From contig OY978526.1 in NCBI GenBank assembly GCA_963854835.1, positions 38,416,501 through 38,480,500 of the forward strand: a stretch of 64,000 nucleotides of DNA, read 5' to 3'. A model generated the notes under the pieces. The model saw only the letters and a list, made by a program, of their open reading frames with translations. It had not been told where the DNA came from and searched no databases. The stretch is from Megamerina dolium (taxonomy: Eukaryota > Arthropoda > Insecta > Diptera > Megamerinidae). A program made the position numbers and the translations under genes. Position 1 is the stretch's first letter; every line of letters starts with the position of its first letter. Below are positions 11,810 to 22,530 of the stretch, piece by piece.

Positions 11810-14800
11810 GTGAGTCTTGTAAATTATTTTCTTTCTTATTGCATTCATTAGCTTACTATTATTACGATTACGGTGATGATTACGTAAATCAAATTTGTGC
11901 AAATATTGCAATAATGGGGGGAAAAAAATGTTGATTTGAAGTGAAATACATTTGCATAATGAAATATGGTAAATACGCAGCAATAAATGCTATCAGTAAT
12001 GACATATAAAAGTTTAAAAATTATACATATTTATTATTTCCCAACATGCATTATTCGTTGTAAGCAAAATATTTATATTCAAACGATACTCGTCAATTTT
12101 TAGTCGCGTAAATGCGTATACAAATGCTATTTCTATTTTTATTTTGCAATTTTATTTATTTGTCTACGAATGTAAAAATGAAAACAAAACATGAAAAGCC
12201 AAAACAGCGAAAAAAAAACGACACTGTCAAGTGCGGCGCATTTGCATTTCATTTGCATTTCAATACAATAATTCGTGCAGCAACAAATACCACAGCAATA
12301 TTGAATTGTACAGTGAACATACAATATAGTATAGGATAAAGGGTGTTTTGTGTATAAAGTATAGTAGTAGTTTAGCAACTGCATAAAGAAAAGGATGACA
12401 ATTTTACCTTAATTCTTTCACAATTTATAGTTTATATGAATAATATCAAGAGAAAAAAAAAACAAAGTTATTCTAAATCACTAAGTAGAAAAACTGTGTA
12501 TCAGTGACTTAAGCTGGTGGTTGAGTAGAGTCTTCCTCGAATAATAATTTAAAGAATAATTTTACCCAGTCTAGAAGCATTTTAGGTTGTAAACTTTAGC
12601 AAGTTGCCAGATTCAATTGACATGTTGGGGCGACCTGTTAAAAAAAACACCCTTTAGCAGATACATTGAAAATTCAAAACTTTTGTTTATACACGTGCAT
12701 GCAATTTGATGCTTTAATAACATCATCATCGTCATCATTTAAATTGAAGATTTGCATAATCCTTGCATCAGGAGCTCGTGAGCTTATGAAAAGAAAATCA
12801 ACTCAATTCTCTATCATATTCTCTTTTTGCACAGGTCTTATCTATGAAAATAGTAATCCAGATTTGGAGAAAATTTTCCATTTAGCTATAGAGAAAGCCA
12901 ATCAAGACAATGAAGATTTAAAACTGCATGGTGTTGCTGTTAGCATCGAACCAGGCAATGCATTTGAAACATCGAAAAAGCTATGTAAAATGTTAAGAGT
13001 ATGTATTTACTCAAGCGAATATATATACACAATGTACTACTAACTATGTTGTTATGTGCATTTTGTTCACGTAGCAAAATCTTGTTGCTGTCTTTAGTCC
13101 AATATCAAATATGGCCGCCAAACATGCAATGAGTATTTGCGATGCTAAAGAGTTGCCCTTCATTGATATGCGTTGGGATTTTAATACACAATTATCGACA
13201 ATTAATTTACATCCGCATGCATCAGAAATGGCTACTTTGCTAAAGGATTTGGTTGGCCACTTGGGTTGGGAAGGTTTTACAATAATTTACGAATCAGGTA
13301 GGCGATGGTCAATACAAAGGTCAATAAAAATATATTTCTTCCAATGCGGTCTTTATTCTAAGGTGAATATTTATCCACGGTGAATGAATTGCTGCAAATG
13401 TATGGCACGGTCGGACCAGCCATTACGGTACGTCGCTATGAGCTGGATTTAAATGGCAATTATCGTAATGTCTTGCGCCGCATTAAGAATTCTGGTGATA
13501 CTTCATTTGTAGTTGTGGGTTCAATGGAAACACTACCCGAATTCTTTAAACAGGTGAAGCTATGTGGTTATGCCATTTTTTTATTTTCCTTCTTTTGAGC
13601 ATACTTTATTCTATCCATTCCCCATAGGCTCAGCAAGTTGGTATAATGACTGGTGATTATCGTTATATTATTGGAAATTTGGATTTGCAAACGATGGATT
13701 TGGAGCCATATCAACATGGTGATGCAAATATAACTAGTATACGTTTGATATCGCCAGAAGATGAGTATACTTTGGAGATAGCCAAATCGTTGTATGAAGT
13801 CGAAGATCCTTTTCAAAATGGTACAGAATATGGAGTATTTCGAAAACCTTTAACCCTATTGTGTACATATGTTTAACCAGCAATATATGTTGGTTATAGT
13901 GAGATGGCGTTGAACTTGCACTGAGCAAGAAATTTGTCCGTATTTCCAACCCTAAGAGGGGCACCAATTCAAATTTGACGTTTTTATAGATTTTACCGAT
14001 CTCAGATTGCAAATAGAGGGATTAAATATATTACCGACCGCCCTAATTTTTACTACTAAAAATTTTTGCTGAACTCTTTAGTTAGGCTTCCCTACAAAAT
14101 GAAATTAAATCCATCTGAATATCGGCACATATGCCCATTACAGCAATCACTCTTAGAAGCATGAAATGTATAACCACACACTGCTTAATCAAAGTTTATA
14201 TTTGGGAAGCTTTCTAAGGGCTAGACATAGGATAAATTGTGGAGTCTGAAGAATTAATAGAGGTCGGTCGGACCTCTGGGGTCATTTACTGATTTTCAGG
14301 TGCTTTTAAATTCATTTTGTAGAGGGATCTCTAAGGAAATGTTCGGAGTAAGTACAGATAAAATGTTAAATGGTCAAAATTAGCGCAGATCGGTCGTATA
14401 TTATACCACTCCATTTGCATTCTGGCGGAGCGGTGAGAAGGAAATTTGAAAAATTCTCAACTTTGTATAGGAGCCCCTCAGAAAAAATGGTGAGAAGAAA
14501 AAATTAATGGAAGTCGGTCGATTTTAGAACCTTGAACGCTACCCATCAATCTTACACTCGAATTCATAGATTCAAAGTCCACATAAATATGTTTATCTTG
14601 TCTTCTGGACAACAGTATGCTCTTTTTTGGTGTGACTGTATTATTAGAGCGTTTCACTTCAAGTTTATTCAAGTAGAAACTGTTTGTAACATAAATATGC
14701 TTAACATTTGCAGCGTCATGTCCTCTGAGCGTCAACATGGCATTAGTATACGATGGCATACAATTGCTAGCAGAGACATTCAAGCATGTGATGTTTCGAG

Positions 14801-17800
14801 CCGTTCCATTAAATTGCAACGATGACAGTTCATGGGATAAAGGTTATACGCTTGTGAACTATATGAAATCGGTAAGTGGAATCTGAAAGCGAAACAAACA
14901 ATCATCGGCATTCAATTTTATAGTTAACAGTGAATGGCCTAAGTGGTGAAATAAAATTCGACTATGAAGGCTTACGCACCGAGTTCACTGTCGAAATTAT
15001 TGAGTTGACCGTGTCCGGTATGCAAAAAATTGGCACTTGGAATACAGATGGGGGATTTGAGATAAAGCGACCACCGCCTGCCATTAGCATGGAACAAGAT
15101 CATCGTTCGTTGGTGAATAAAAGTTTTGTTGTCATAACGGCATTGGTAAGTGAGTGCGCTAAGTGTGCCAGAAGAGAAGTTAGTAAGAGTAAAGAAAATG
15201 TTTGCTTTCTTTGTCCATGAGTAGAGCGAACCATATGGCATGCTGAAGGAAACTGCTCAAAAGCTTGAGGGCAATGATCAATTTGAAGGTTTCGGTATTG
15301 AGCTCATCGAAGAGTTGGGCAAGAAGTTGGGCTTCACCTATACATTTCGCTTGCAAGAGGATAATAAATATGGTACACTTGATCCGGTTACTGGTAAATG
15401 GAACGGCATGCTATTGGAAATAATGGAAAGGGTAAAAAGCAATATCAATCTAATCGTATTACCTTTGCATTTTATTTCACCAAATTACTCCCTCACACAT
15501 CTTACATATATATAGCTATGCATAATCAATATTTATTTATAAAAAGAACATCAACAACATGACTAAATTCCCGCAGTTTCAGCAGTGCTGTATCAATGCC
15601 AACCAATCGATTATATAGCAATTCCCATGATTTATATTGACAACATTAACAGTCAGTGATTCCATACGATGCATGTTGTGGTCAAATGAAGCCATCAATT
15701 TTGCCACCAAATGACCGTCATTAACAGAAATGCCAATGTGCTATGGTAAATGGCACTTGTCCACATATTACGAATTCGATTTTATTGAACGAGGTATGTG
15801 TATGTACATTAGGGTGAGTCTAAATTTCAAACGATATCTTAGCGAAAAACATTAAATGGAGAAAATTTCAAGCGACATTTTCTAATAAAGCAACACTTTC
15901 AAGTTTTTGTAGCCACTATAATATAGCATCAATTTTGTAGGGAGATTATTCCCTAAGAGTTGGAAATACGGGGTAAGAATGTTCTGAGAAAATGTTGGGG
16001 AGGTAAAACTTTCTACAGATTATTTCTTTGAAACTCATTTTTGAGAGACTAAATACATAAAATAAATACTATGTTTAGGAAAAGTATTTTGGAGCAAAAC
16101 TGAATGGTAATCGATTATACATTTGACCCCTCTCAGGTAATTGCAATACAATAACAAAATTGGCATTTTTATACATTTTACACTTACTACTCACAGAGTG
16201 CCTTAGAGGTGTAAAATATATGACAATTCCCCATTCGTTTTTGCTACCCAAAATATTTGATAAATGTATTTCCTCACAGCCTTTACCTCTTACGGTGGGA
16301 TATCCTACACAATCCATTTAAAAAGGCTAGAAAATCGACAAATAACCTCAAAGCTATCCTGGAATTGCCGAAAAGTGGTGAAATATTGTAAATCATTGAC
16401 CATTATTAATTTTTTCTCCGAACATACTTATCCTCAATGGGGTATTTTGGCTGATCCAGGTCGTTTAAAAATTTGACCACGTTAATGTACATATGGACGT
16501 TATTTCTTTCACAAAATAATTGAATTCATAATTGTTGGAACGTTTTATCCTACCTACTTAGAAAAATTACGAGCATATATTTTCACAATTATGTTAGAGA
16601 GCATGTGTGTGTGTGCGGAGTGAGAGAGCCAAAGGTGAGAGACAAAAAATGATGAATTACTCTTGATAATGAAATAAAATCTAGATGCTTGTGGTTCAGT
16701 CAGTGTGCTGGTGCTTGCTGGTGCTTACTGCTGCTGGCTGATGTCATTGGAATGATATATAACATTTGCTAGTGTAAAAGTTGTTTTAACAAGATTTAAA
16801 TACTTATGCTGGTGATTTATTGCTATGCCAGGAGTGATTATTATAAAGAATTATTCTCATATGCAGTATGAGATACATTAGAAATTTGTTCATGTGTACT
16901 AATACGCATTATTCAATTTTGAATTTCATTTCATTAGAGACTCACTCACTTCACCATCATCTTCATTCCTTTATTCAATTTGGCATTTAAATGTTAAGCA
17001 ACATATCTAATATATATTTGATTTATTTTTCTCAACTATTTTAATCAAATTTAGCGTGCTGATATGGGTATCACTGATTTGACAATGACATCGGATCGTG
17101 AGAGTGGCGTCGACTTTACCATACCTTTTATGAATTTAGGTAATGTATCGCTCGTTCGTCAAATGACAATGACACGACACTTATCTCTCTAACTTGGAAC
17201 ATTCCATGAATCATTCCGACTGGTAGTAAAATAACATTGGGGAAAAAGTATCGACTTTTGGTGTGTAATTGCACACGTTGCCATGTTGCTTTGAAATTGC
17301 CTTCGAAGCAATTGTTGTTCAGTTTCTATGGTTTTTCCCACTTGCACTTTATCTAAAAATACTCAATACTTTCTCCCCAATACAGTACATTTCGAATGTT
17401 ATTATGTTCGTTACAGGTATTGCAATTCTGTTTCGTAAGCCAATGAAGGAGCCTCCCCAACTGTTTTCATTCATGTCGCCCTTCTCCGGTGAAGTGTGGC
17501 TTTGGTTAGGTCTCGCCTACATGGGTGTATCGTTAAGCATGTTTATATTGGGACGCATTTCGCCAGGCGAATGGGATAATCCATATCCCTGTATTGAGGA
17601 GCCGACTGAACTTGAAAATCAATTCAGTTTCGCTAATTGCTTGTGGTTCTCCATCGGTGCTCTACTACAGCAGGGTTCAGAATTGGCGCCAAAGTATGTA
17701 TTATTGTTGCTGTACTGAATGCAAATAGAACCACATTTATATTTGCTTTTCCATCCACGTTTTTGCAGGGCATATTCGACACGAGCAGTTGCCTCCTTCT

Positions 17801-19845
17801 GGTGGTTTTTCACATTAATTCTTGTCTCATCATATACGGCAAACCTGGCGGCTTTTCTAACGATCGAATCGTTGAGCACACCCATTGAAAATGCAGAGGA
17901 TTTAGCCGCAAACAAGGGTGGTGTGAAATATGGCGCAAAAGTTGGCGGCAGCACTTTCACGTTCTTTAAGGTGTGTGGATGTATGTGTGTATGTGTGTGC
18001 GAGTGTGTGTGTGTGGAATGCCTCGTATGTTAATATATACTGGTAACTATGGTTGATGGTTTGTGCATTCACAGGATGCAAAATTCCCCACATATCAGAA
18101 AATGTACGAGTTCATGCGCGACCATCCAGAGTATATGACATCGACGAATGCCGAAGGCGTCGAACGTGTTGAGAATGAAAATTATGCATTCTTAATGGAA
18201 TCCACAACCATTGAGTACATAACGGAACGGCATTGTATGGTGACACAAGTTGGTTCATTGTTGGATGAAAAAGGTTATGGTATTGCAATGCGTAAAAGTG
18301 AGTATATTTGCAGTTGTACTACAAATATGCAGTAGCATATGATTGATTATTAATGCGTGTCCACGTTTAAAACTGATGTGTGAAAGAGCATACATATCTA
18401 CCACAAAATTCATTGATTGTTTGACTTGTGTAAATTAAATTCCATTAGATTGGGAATACCGTGATACGTTGAGTCAAGCCGTTCTGGAGCTGCAAGAGCA
18501 AGGGGTACTCGCAAAAATGAAGACTAAATGGTGGAAGGAAAAACGAGGTGGTGGTGCATGTTCGGTAATTATACATATTATGTATGGAACGAATTGATCT
18601 GACGACTAATAACTTTGATGGTGACGATGAAACCGCAAATGTAAATTCAAAATTATCTTAACTCCCTAAAGGATACGGACGGTGAGTCGGGTGCCGTCGC
18701 TTTAGAAATTAGCAATTTAGGTGGAGTTTACTTGGTGCTCATAGTCGGTTCGATATTCGGTGTATTTGTCGCCGTATTGGAGATGGTATTAGGCATAAAG
18801 GAGCGTTGTGATGAAAATAAGGTATCCGATATAGTGACGAACTGGAACGGAATGCTAATGAGTTGCTTCCCATATGGCACCAAATCAATATCAATTCAGC
18901 ACTGCTAGTTGCATACATATGTATACATTTTGGGCAGAATAGACCTGCTTTCTTATTTTCTGATTCACCTCCAAACAGCCTTCATTTGATTGCGTTTTGT
19001 TTTTTTTTTTTTTTCTTAGAAAACAATACATAGATTTTTCCATTTATTAAATACCTCTTTTTCTTGAATGATTTATTCCCCTTCATACAATATATCGAAT
19101 GCCGTTTATGAATATCATTCGCCTGATACTCATATAGCAAGGTGGTGATAATGATGGTGCTGCTGCACTTGGTATTGCAAATTTGTCTGGCGTCTATTTG
19201 GTGTTGTGTGTTGGTAGCGTTTTTGCCAGCCTTTTCGGTCTCATTGAATGGTTATTTAGCATCTATGGGACTGCGCGCGAAAATAAGGTACAATAAATGT
19301 GTTCAACAGAATGTGTAAACAGGAAGTATACGTAAGACTAAGGCAATAATATGTTACGAACTAATCAAGCATATTCATTACAATACAATATATCATTTGT
19401 TGCATATGTTTATTGTCTATTATTTGTGATTTGTGATTTCTGAATTCATTCTCATTCAATTTCATTTGCTTGTTCTTGTTATATGGCATCTGCTTGTTTG
19501 TTTCCACCCAGCATCTACCTATTCACAATTTGTCGTCTACAAATTGTCCTTTGTACCACATTCTAGAGATTTTAATAATATTGTCATCTCCTCAAATAGG
19601 TGTCTTTCAAAGCTGAACTTATGGATGAGATACGTTTCATAATGCAATGCTCTGGCAATACAAAAGCCGTCAAGTATCCAAAAACATCTGGCAGTAGCAG
19701 TAGCAGCAGCAGCAGCAGCAGTAGCAGTTCAAGTTCAAGTTCCAGTTCTAAGAGTTCTGTGGCTTCATTGGGGTCTCTACCAACCGACCGTATAGATGAG
19801 CATAAAGTACATGAAGTTGCTGAACGTCCGAAACATTTAAAATAA
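11725..19845 (+). CDS. Kainate-type ionotropic glutamate receptor subunit (15 coding exons)
   Basis: Glutamate-gated cation channel subunit of the neuronal plasma membrane, working as a tetramer. Exons read from GT..AG junctions with consistent phases: 11725-11809, 12835-12998, 13075-13297, 13363-13553, 13628-13820, 14714-14871, 14924-15145, 15225-15431, 17055-17139, 17417-17693, 17769-17970, 18075-18297, 18449-18564, one of 18672-18821 or 19138-19287, and 19600-19845. The sum is 2742 nt, 913 residues, close to the usual kainate receptor length. Layout: signal peptide 1-23, amino-terminal domain to about 400, S1 to about 509, M1 535-555, pore loop 579-598 with Gln at the Q/R site, M3 with [11 protein letters not shown] 623-633, S2 to about 782, M4 801-822, then tail. 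Likely glutamate contacts are R496, S663/T664 and E711 by alignment with vertebrate GluK2. Fly genomes carry several such subunits (KaiR1D, clumsy, Ekar, Grik, CG11155); I cannot say which is the orthologue. An AATAAA overlaps the stop codon. Confidence 0.93.
12835..15145 (+). CDS. Kainate receptor exons 2-7: amino-terminal domain
   Basis: Six exons (12835-12998, 13075-13297, 13363-13553, 13628-13820, 14714-14871, 14924-15145) encode the extracellular bilobed LIVBP-like domain that drives subunit assembly. Recognisable blocks are [80 protein letters not shown] and [13 protein letters not shown]. The intron 13821-14713 is longer than its neighbours because it carries a repeat block (see 14240-14530). 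All phases join cleanly: 1,0,1,0,1,0,0. Confidence 0.88.
14240..14530. repeat. Unclassified tandem repeat with CGGTCG core, in receptor intron 5
   Basis: CGGTCG occurs at 14265, 14391 and 14515, spaced about 125 bp, each after a purine-rich stretch (AATTAATAGAGG, AATTAGCGCAGAT, AATTAATGGAAG). Similar sequence with the same core appears near 54.6-54.8 kb, and in inverted orientation near 61.3 kb. I do not recognise the family; no coding content is seen. Confidence 0.5.
15225..17139 (+). CDS. Kainate receptor exons 8-9: ligand-binding half S1
   Basis: Exons 15225-15431 and 17055-17139 encode S1 of the glutamate-binding domain: [65 protein letters not shown]. The Arg in SDRES (residue 496) corresponds to the Arg that holds the glutamate carboxylate in the family. 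The preceding vertebrate PLAIT motif reads DLTMT here, so two positions near the ligand differ. Intron 15432-17054 (1.6 kb) shows no exon that I can support; the piece after CCGCAG at 15579 contains stops in the needed frame. Confidence 0.88.
17417..17970 (+). CDS. Kainate receptor exons 10-11: M1, pore loop, M3
   Basis: Exons 17417-17693 and 17769-17970 encode the channel core. M1 starts near [13 protein letters not shown]; the re-entrant pore loop reads [20 protein letters not shown], with Gln at the Q/R site encoded in the genome; M3 carries the gating motif [11 protein letters not shown]. The junction splits the Lys codon after ELAP (phase 2). S2 begins at the end of exon 11, with GGSTFTFFK containing the Ser-Thr pair that contacts ligand in the family. 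Confidence 0.93.
18075..18564 (+). CDS. Kainate receptor exons 12-13: ligand-binding half S2
   Basis: Exons 18075-18297 and 18449-18564 encode S2: [17 protein letters not shown], then [18 protein letters not shown], with Glu 711 as the likely ligand amino-group contact, then [19 protein letters not shown] and [17 protein letters not shown]. Exon 13 ends in phase 0 after GGGACS, so either of the two downstream 150-nt M4 exons can follow without changing frame. Confidence 0.92.
18672..18821 (+). CDS. Kainate receptor exon 14a: first alternative M4 exon
   Basis: The 150-nt exon begins after CTAAAG and ends at AAG/GTATCC; both borders are phase 0. It encodes 50 residues from [18 protein letters not shown] through the hydrophobic M4 segment [20 protein letters not shown] to KERCDENK. 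The donor GTATCC departs from the usual GTAAGT/GTGAGT. If the donor is not used, the frame stays open for 28 further codons to a TAG at 18906 (see findings). It pairs with exon 14b, 316 bp downstream, and is probably mutually exclusive with it. Confidence 0.85.
19046..19051 (+). terminator. ATTAAA, possible poly(A) signal for an exon 14a-terminated transcript
   Basis: ATTAAA lies about 140 bp after the in-frame TAG (18906-18908) that ends the read-through of exon 14a. In AT-rich DNA such a hexamer is common, so this is suggestive only. Confidence 0.25.
19138..19287 (+). CDS. Kainate receptor exon 14b: second alternative M4 exon
   Basis: The 150-nt exon begins after ATATAG and ends at AAG/GTACAA, phase 0 at both ends. 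It encodes 50 residues from [18 protein letters not shown] through [20 protein letters not shown] to TARENK. It is 22/50 identical to exon 14a, with the shared core NL.GVYLVL.VGS.F and the shared end ENK, so it arose by exon duplication. Its donor is also weak; reading through it gives only two codons before TAA (19294-19296), which overlaps an AATAAA at 19292-19297. Confidence 0.85.
19600..19845 (+). CDS. Kainate receptor exon 15: cytoplasmic tail
   Basis: Begins after CTCAAATAG with [17 protein letters not shown], which corresponds to the conserved post-M4 helix of kainate receptors (VSFKEELMDELR-type). It then has a run of 19 serines (residues about 864-882, 19693-19749) and ends [15 protein letters not shown]. 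The last residue, a PDZ-ligand position in some receptors, is Lys, so no classical PDZ ligand is evident. AATAAA overlaps the TAA stop. Confidence 0.85.
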   Translation: MSFKAELMDEIRFIMQCSGNTKAVKYPKTSGSSSSSSSSSSSSSSSSSSSKSSVASLGSLPTDRIDEHKVHEVAERPKHLK

Positions 19846-19859
19846 AGTTTCATTTAGCA

Positions 19860-20360
19860 CAACATGTTCATGACGATTGAATACATAAAATTGGTTGAAT
19901 GAAAATTTTATGATGTAATTACATATAAATTTATTTGCTACTAGAAAAGAATCCAAACACCATGTACATATTATAGTATCTTGTGGTTTGTGTCTTTGAT
20001 AATTTACTCTATTACTTTCAAACTGTCGACAGTAGTTTGAGACTCTTTGGTTTGAGAATGCAATTGCAAATATAGAGTGCTTTTTAAGAGGTCTACAATT
20101 TTAAAAAAATATTAAAATTCAAAGTGAATAATTTTATTCAAAATTTTAGTTTTATTAACTTATTAATTTTATTTACCTTTTTAAGTGCATTTTGGTTAGT
20201 GCATGGGTTGTCGGTCATAAGTGTGAAACCAGACTGAGACAAAATTAATAGTTAAATAAAATATTTTTCCATTCAAACAGTCTCTACCTGTCACTAAGTA
20301 ATTAAATATTCTTGCGATAGTAATAATGTGGCATTAAAAATATTTTCAAAGGTCATCAAA
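19860..20360. other. 3' flank of the receptor gene
   Basis: AT-rich sequence without a coding frame. It probably includes the rest of the receptor 3' UTR if the AATAAA at the stop codon is not the one used. Confidence 0.4.
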
Positions 20361-20363
20361 CGA

Positions 20364-20395
20364 GGCCGTTCGGAACCGGTTAATATAAGTGGCAC
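20364..20395 (+). mobile_element. SINE body fragment
   Basis: GCCGTTCGGAACCGGTTAAT followed by ATAAGT matches the middle of the SINE found at 8.3 and 34.8 kb (GCCGTTCGGAACCGGCTAAA in sense orientation). Only about 30 bp are preserved and neither end is recognisable. Confidence 0.6.
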
Positions 20396-20399
20396 TTAA

Positions 20400-21245
20400 G
20401 TGCTCCGATAAATGCCATACATTGGGAGTTCGAAAAAGTTCGGTTACAAATTTGACTACAAATGATACATGTTTTTCTTATATTTAAAAAGAGCTTTATT
20501 AAACCGTTTTGATCTATAATCTCTTGCATTTTTTGGGGTAAAGCCAGTATTCCATCCGTGTAGAACTTCTGGATTTTCTGAGCGAAAAACTGATCCAAGC
20601 GCGTTTTGCAGGCCTCTACGGAATTTAAATTTACACCATTAAGAGAGTTCTGGAGATATCGAAACATACGGTATACGGCTTCACGGTGGATGCAACAAAA
20701 CTTCCCAGCCAAGCTCTATCAGTTTCTGCCGGGCCATCAAAGATGTGTGTGCTCTGGCTTTAGCATTATGGAACACAACACATTTTCTGTTGATCAATTC
20801 AGGCCGTTTAATTTAACGTTAACAGTAGATATCAGAATAAAACGTTTGACCAGATTGTAGAATCACATAATGAACACTTCCGTTCCAATCCCATCAAACA
20901 CACAGCATTACCTTTCTTGGTGTAATCCTGGCTTTGTCAACGTTTGCGAACCTTCACCTCGCTTCGTCCATGATCTTTTTGGCTCATTATTGTCGTACGT
21001 GATCCACTTTTCACTTCGATTTCGTTTTAGCAGATGGAATCGCAAATGGAAATTCGGTCCATAAAATGTTTTCTTTGTATATCCAACTTTCTTGAAATGG
21101 TAGATAACTGTTTGGTTATGAATGCCTAGTTCTCTAGCAACGACCACGCTGCTTATGTGCCGGTCTTGCTAAATTTTTTCCATATTTCCATAGACTTTTT
21201 CAGTGTTTGGTCAACCAGAGTGAGGCGCACCTTTAACATAAAATT
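20400..21245 (-). mobile_element. mariner transposase remnant
   Basis: On the minus strand, pieces in several frames follow mariner order: an N-terminal VARELGIHNQTVIYHFKKVG (helix-turn-helix), then SEKWITYDNNEPKRSWTKRG around the first catalytic Asp region (family DEKW/DESW), then LQNSLNGVNLNSVEACKTRL, FFAQKIQKFYTDGILALPQK and IIDQNG at the C-terminus. The first catalytic Asp region reads SEKW, so Asp is lost. Multiple frameshifts and stops make it a fossil. Confidence 0.8.
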
Positions 21246-21589
21246 AATATAAAATTATCAGATCGAAAACGAGCAAACCATTTCGCAGCTGTTTTTCTAG
21301 TTACAGCTTCATAAAATCAAAATATGATGATGCTAATTTTGAGTAATTCTTAAACGTAGACAACCTTTCACAGAATAATGTGATTTTAATAATGTCCTCT
21401 AACTAAATGAAGCTAACAAATGTTACCTTTGAAACAAGCTATAGTATAGCCAGATGCAATTAATATTACCAGAGATATTACAGTTTAGAGCTATCTACCG
21501 ACAATTTGTTACCGAACATTTTCGAACACCCAATATAAATATATAGGCCTGGCAGTCCACTTTTTAAAGCAAATCCGGTCTTAATGAGT

Positions 21590-21770
21590 TAACATACGAG
21601 TATGTATGTGGCAGTGAAAAATTGCTTTGATTAATCTTTGTTTTCAATAAATCGTTGAATTCATAACCTGCTCGAACTGTGGCGCCGTCTTGTTGAAAGC
21701 ATATTTCATCTGAAATGTGTTTGTCGTTGCTTGGCTTCACGAATACACGAAATTTTTTTTTAACGTAAAG
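21590..21770 (-). mobile_element. DDE transposase scrap
   Basis: The minus strand reads DEICFQQDGATVRAGYEFND, resembling the FQQDGA.AH.A motif around the second catalytic Asp of Tc1/mariner-type (DDE) transposases; the usual His of DGATAH is replaced. Only about 50 codons are readable. The frame continues with no other recognisable motif. Confidence 0.4.
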
Positions 21771-21899
21771 AATTTTTCTAGATATAAAAACTCTACAGAG
21801 TAAGAACGAAAATAAAATGATTGATTTCAACAGACCACTTGATTTCTTTTTAATTACCACATGTTTATGAAATTTCTGACACATGTTGTCACTGTAGAC

Positions 21900-22460
21900 C
21901 GTAGCTTTCCACTATGACTCTATATAAAGCTTGTTTTATTCGACACTCGTACTTAGCTAAGGAAAGATATGGCAAAAAAACAAACACTCGTATGTGCTAA
22001 CTTTAGCGCTTAGATCAGTGCTACAAATTGTTTTAATTTGTCTACTGTAAATAACTGTTACTTGTTTATTTAAATGTCAAAAATGTTATAATTAAGAAAA
22101 GGGAAAAGGAAGAAAAAATTATTTTACTATTTGGGTCATTTTGGGTCAAAATACAAATTTATACACATTTTTGTTTACCGCTACGTATGTATACCTATGT
22201 GTATATGGTAAAATTTGCGAATTAACGATCATAGCATTTAATATTTTTCATTGCATAAGTATGTTCTAAATATGGAGAATTAAAATTTCTTATCCGTCAG
22301 CCCTTCCTATGGCATTTTTAAGGAGTTTTAGAAGCTAGGCTTTTAAATAAACCGACCACCATTCTTTAAGGTATTTTAAGGTGATTTCGAGGTGAGGTTT
22401 GTTTGGGAGGTATGCTTTAAAATAAACCGATCACGCCAATTTTTCGTTTTTTTCTTAATT
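21900..22460. other. Non-coding spacer
   Basis: AT-rich, no frame of interest. A short direct near-repeat with 'aaataaaccgaccacc' and 'aaataaaccgatcacgcc' sits at about 22346-22437, just upstream of RTE copy B. Confidence 0.4.
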
Positions 22461-22530
22461 GATGTTCATAAAATCCTCGGTTAGAGGTTGTGCGTTGGGT
22501 TTGGGACCCGCCACATAAAAAACCCCCCCA

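Noticed and set aside
14478..14819. Minus-strand 113-codon frame opposite receptor exon 6
   Set aside because: It overlaps the exon in antisense, and the sense strand gives an exact exon with matching phases and family motifs.
15579..15795. Possible extra receptor exon after CCGCAG in intron 8
   Set aside because: The phase-0 frame meets stops within about 14 codons and exon 8 joins exon 9 directly to give the conserved S1 sequence.
19584..19853. Minus-strand frame with long Leu/Glu runs opposite the receptor tail
   Set aside because: It is the antisense of the serine tract, read as Leu, and lies opposite a well-supported exon.
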